From NCBI GenBank assembly GCA_966211965.1, contig CBIHON010000052.1:1-32230 (forward strand): 32,230 nt of DNA, in the 5' to 3' direction. Position numbers and translations under genes: made by a program. Below the pieces are notes generated by a model. The model was given only the letters and a program-made list of their open reading frames with translations. It did not search any database and was not told the DNA's origin. This document shows positions 31,125 to 32,230 of the stretch, in pieces. Origin of the DNA: CBIHON01 sp966211965. GTDB lineage: Bacteria > Pseudomonadota > Gammaproteobacteria > Burkholderiales > Burkholderiaceae_D. Positions within the stretch are counted from its first letter, which is position 1. The number at the start of each line of letters is the position of its first letter.

Positions 31125-32126
31125 ATGAAACGCATCAGCCTAACCCAATATCTGGTGGAAGAGCAGCGCCTGCACAACAGCATCCCTGCGGAGTTGCGCC
31201 TGTTAATCGAAGTGGTTGCGCGTGCCTGTAAGACCATCAGCCATGCGGTTGGAAAAGGCGCATTGGGGGAAGTGCTCGGCAGCGCCGGCAGCGAGAATGT
31301 CCAAGGTGAAGTCCAGAAAAAGCTGGACATTTTATCCAACGAAATTCTGCTTGAAGCCAATGAATGGGGCGGTCACCTTGCAGCGATGGCATCGGAAGAG
31401 ATGGAAACCATCCACCCGATCCCGAATCGTTACCCGATGGGTGAATACATGTTGCTGTTCGATCCGCTCGATGGGTCCAGTAATATCGATGTGAATGTTT
31501 CGATCGGCACCATCTTCTCGGTGTTGAAGGCGCCGGACGGCATGGTCACGCCTAGTGAAAAGGATTTTCTGCAACCGGGCAGCAAGCAGGTGGCCGCTGG
31601 TTATGCTGTATATGGACCGCAAACTCTACTGGTGCTTACCACGGGCAATGGCGTCAATTGTTTTACGCTGGACCGTGAGATGGGCTCGTGGATATTGACC
31701 CAGCGCCAGTTACAGATACCCGCCGAGACCAAGGAATTCGCAATCAATGCATCCAACTCCCGTCATTGGTATCCGCCAGTCACTCGCTACATCAATGAAA
31801 TGCTGGCCGGGAAAACAGGTCCGCGCGGCAAGGACTTCAATATGCGCTGGATTGCTTCAATGGTGGCCGACGTGCATCGAATCCTCAATCGCGGCGGCGT
31901 CTTCATGTATCCAGCCGATCTGCGAGATCCTGACATGCCGGGCAAATTGCGCTTGATGTATGAAGCCAATCCGATGGCCTTTATTGTGGAGCAAGCGGGT
32001 GGCGCAGCAACCAACGGCAAGCAGCGCATCATGGATATCCAGCCTGAGAAATTGCATCAACGCGTGCCGGTATTCCTGGGCTCCAAAAATGAAGTCGAGA
32101 TTGTGACCAGTTACCACCGCGATTAA
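31125..32126 (+). CDS. fbp: Fructose-1,6-bisphosphatase, class I
   Basis: Hydrolyses fructose 1,6-bisphosphate to fructose 6-phosphate in gluconeogenesis (and in carbon fixation where present). It has 333 residues from ATG 31125 with GAGGAAA at 31114-31120. The metal-binding and catalytic motif LLFDPLDGSSNIDVNVSIGT lies near residues 110-130. Other family segments are QKKLDILSNEILL, RYINEMLAGKTGPRGKDFNM, RGGVFMYPADLRDP and QAGGAATNGKQRIMDIQPEK. Length matches the class I norm. It follows pepN, an arrangement I recall from other Burkholderiales. It is separated by the 12-bp hairpin and may have its own start in the AT-rich gap. Confidence 0.97.
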   Translation: MKRISLTQYLVEEQRLHNSIPAELRLLIEVVARACKTISHAVGKGALGEVLGSAGSENVQGEVQKKLDILSNEILLEANEWGGHLAAMASEEMETIHPIPNRYPMGEYMLLFDPLDGSSNIDVNVSIGTIFSVLKAPDGMVTPSEKDFLQPGSKQVAAGYAVYGPQTLLVLTTGNGVNCFTLDREMGSWILTQRQLQIPAETKEFAINASNSRHWYPPVTRYINEMLAGKTGPRGKDFNMRWIASMVADVHRILNRGGVFMYPADLRDPDMPGKLRLMYEANPMAFIVEQAGGAATNGKQRIMDIQPEKLHQRVPVFLGSKNEVEIVTSYHRD

Positions 32127-32196
32127 TCGATGCGCTTCATTTAGAAGAAGGCGCGCACCTAAAATTAACTGCGAAAAAGCTTTTTTGGAAAAGCGC

Positions 32197-32226
32197 TTGC
32201 CAAGATTTGAGAACGTTTGATATAGT
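32197..32226 (+). promoter_or_regulatory. Sigma70-like promoter at the right edge
   Basis: TTGCCA (32197-32202), an 18-base spacer and TATAGT (32221-32226) point rightwards out of the window. The boxes are close to consensus and preceded by an A/T-rich stretch (AAAAAGCTTTTTT), a combination often seen ahead of tRNA or other stable RNA genes. The gene served is not in the window. Confidence 0.5.
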
Positions 32227-32230
32227 TCGC

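Noticed and set aside
1..32230. CRISPR array, insertion sequence, prophage, rRNA or tRNA gene
   Set aside because: No regularly spaced repeats, transposase, integrase, phage structural gene or clover-leaf sequence was found on either strand by reading. Only single palindromic elements are present.

Overview
The window looks like chromosomal DNA of a betaproteobacterium of the order Burkholderiales, most likely family Oxalobacteraceae. This rests on protein style (a trimeric porin ending in Phe, an omega-amino acid:pyruvate aminotransferase, pepN next to fbp, and a hemF-nadD-rsfS-rlmH-maf-rng string), on moderately high GC, and on familiar gene order. Genus is not assignable by eye. Most of the window is conserved core genome. 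I see no phage, insertion sequence, CRISPR array, rRNA or tRNA.

Layout, left to right. (1) 1-499 is non-coding and AT-rich, followed by a TTG-started general porin. (2) 1621-9304 is a one-direction operon: a class II glutamine amidotransferase (YafJ/EgtC type), a complete Dpp/Opp-type peptide ABC importer (binding protein, two permeases, two ATPases) and an aldo/keto reductase. Its spacers carry a strong hairpin after the binding-protein gene, a REP/REPIN-like element and a nested hairpin. (3) A MocR-type regulator is divergent from an omega-amino acid:pyruvate aminotransferase, with dyads between them. (4) An orphan polar amino acid binding protein and a 116-residue unknown lie on the minus strand, divergent from an Lrp/AsnC regulator. 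A host-attachment family protein follows. (5) 15012-19836 on the minus strand is a tight housekeeping operon, hemF-nadD-rsfS-rlmH-maf-rng, joining haem, NAD, ribosome maturation and RNA decay functions. (6) A TfoX N-domain protein overlaps purD tail to tail; purD follows yebC. (7) On the plus strand come a HerA-like ATPase, a DMT permease, methylglyoxal synthase, a quinone oxidoreductase, an easily missed 50-residue membrane protein, a short DUF1631 protein, pepN and fbp. The window ends at a sigma70-like promoter pointing right.

The best leads are regulatory and small-scale. A 17-base AT-rich motif is shared by the lrp promoter and the porin leader. A REPIN-like element sits inside the peptide-transport operon. 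Two perfect hairpins span stop codons at convergent gene ends. RsfS has a histone-like tail, and the 50-residue membrane protein is stop/start-coupled to a DUF1631 protein. I found no clear evidence of an undescribed defence or mobile system. The nearest to a new system is the amidotransferase-peptide importer-reductase operon, whose substrate is unknown.
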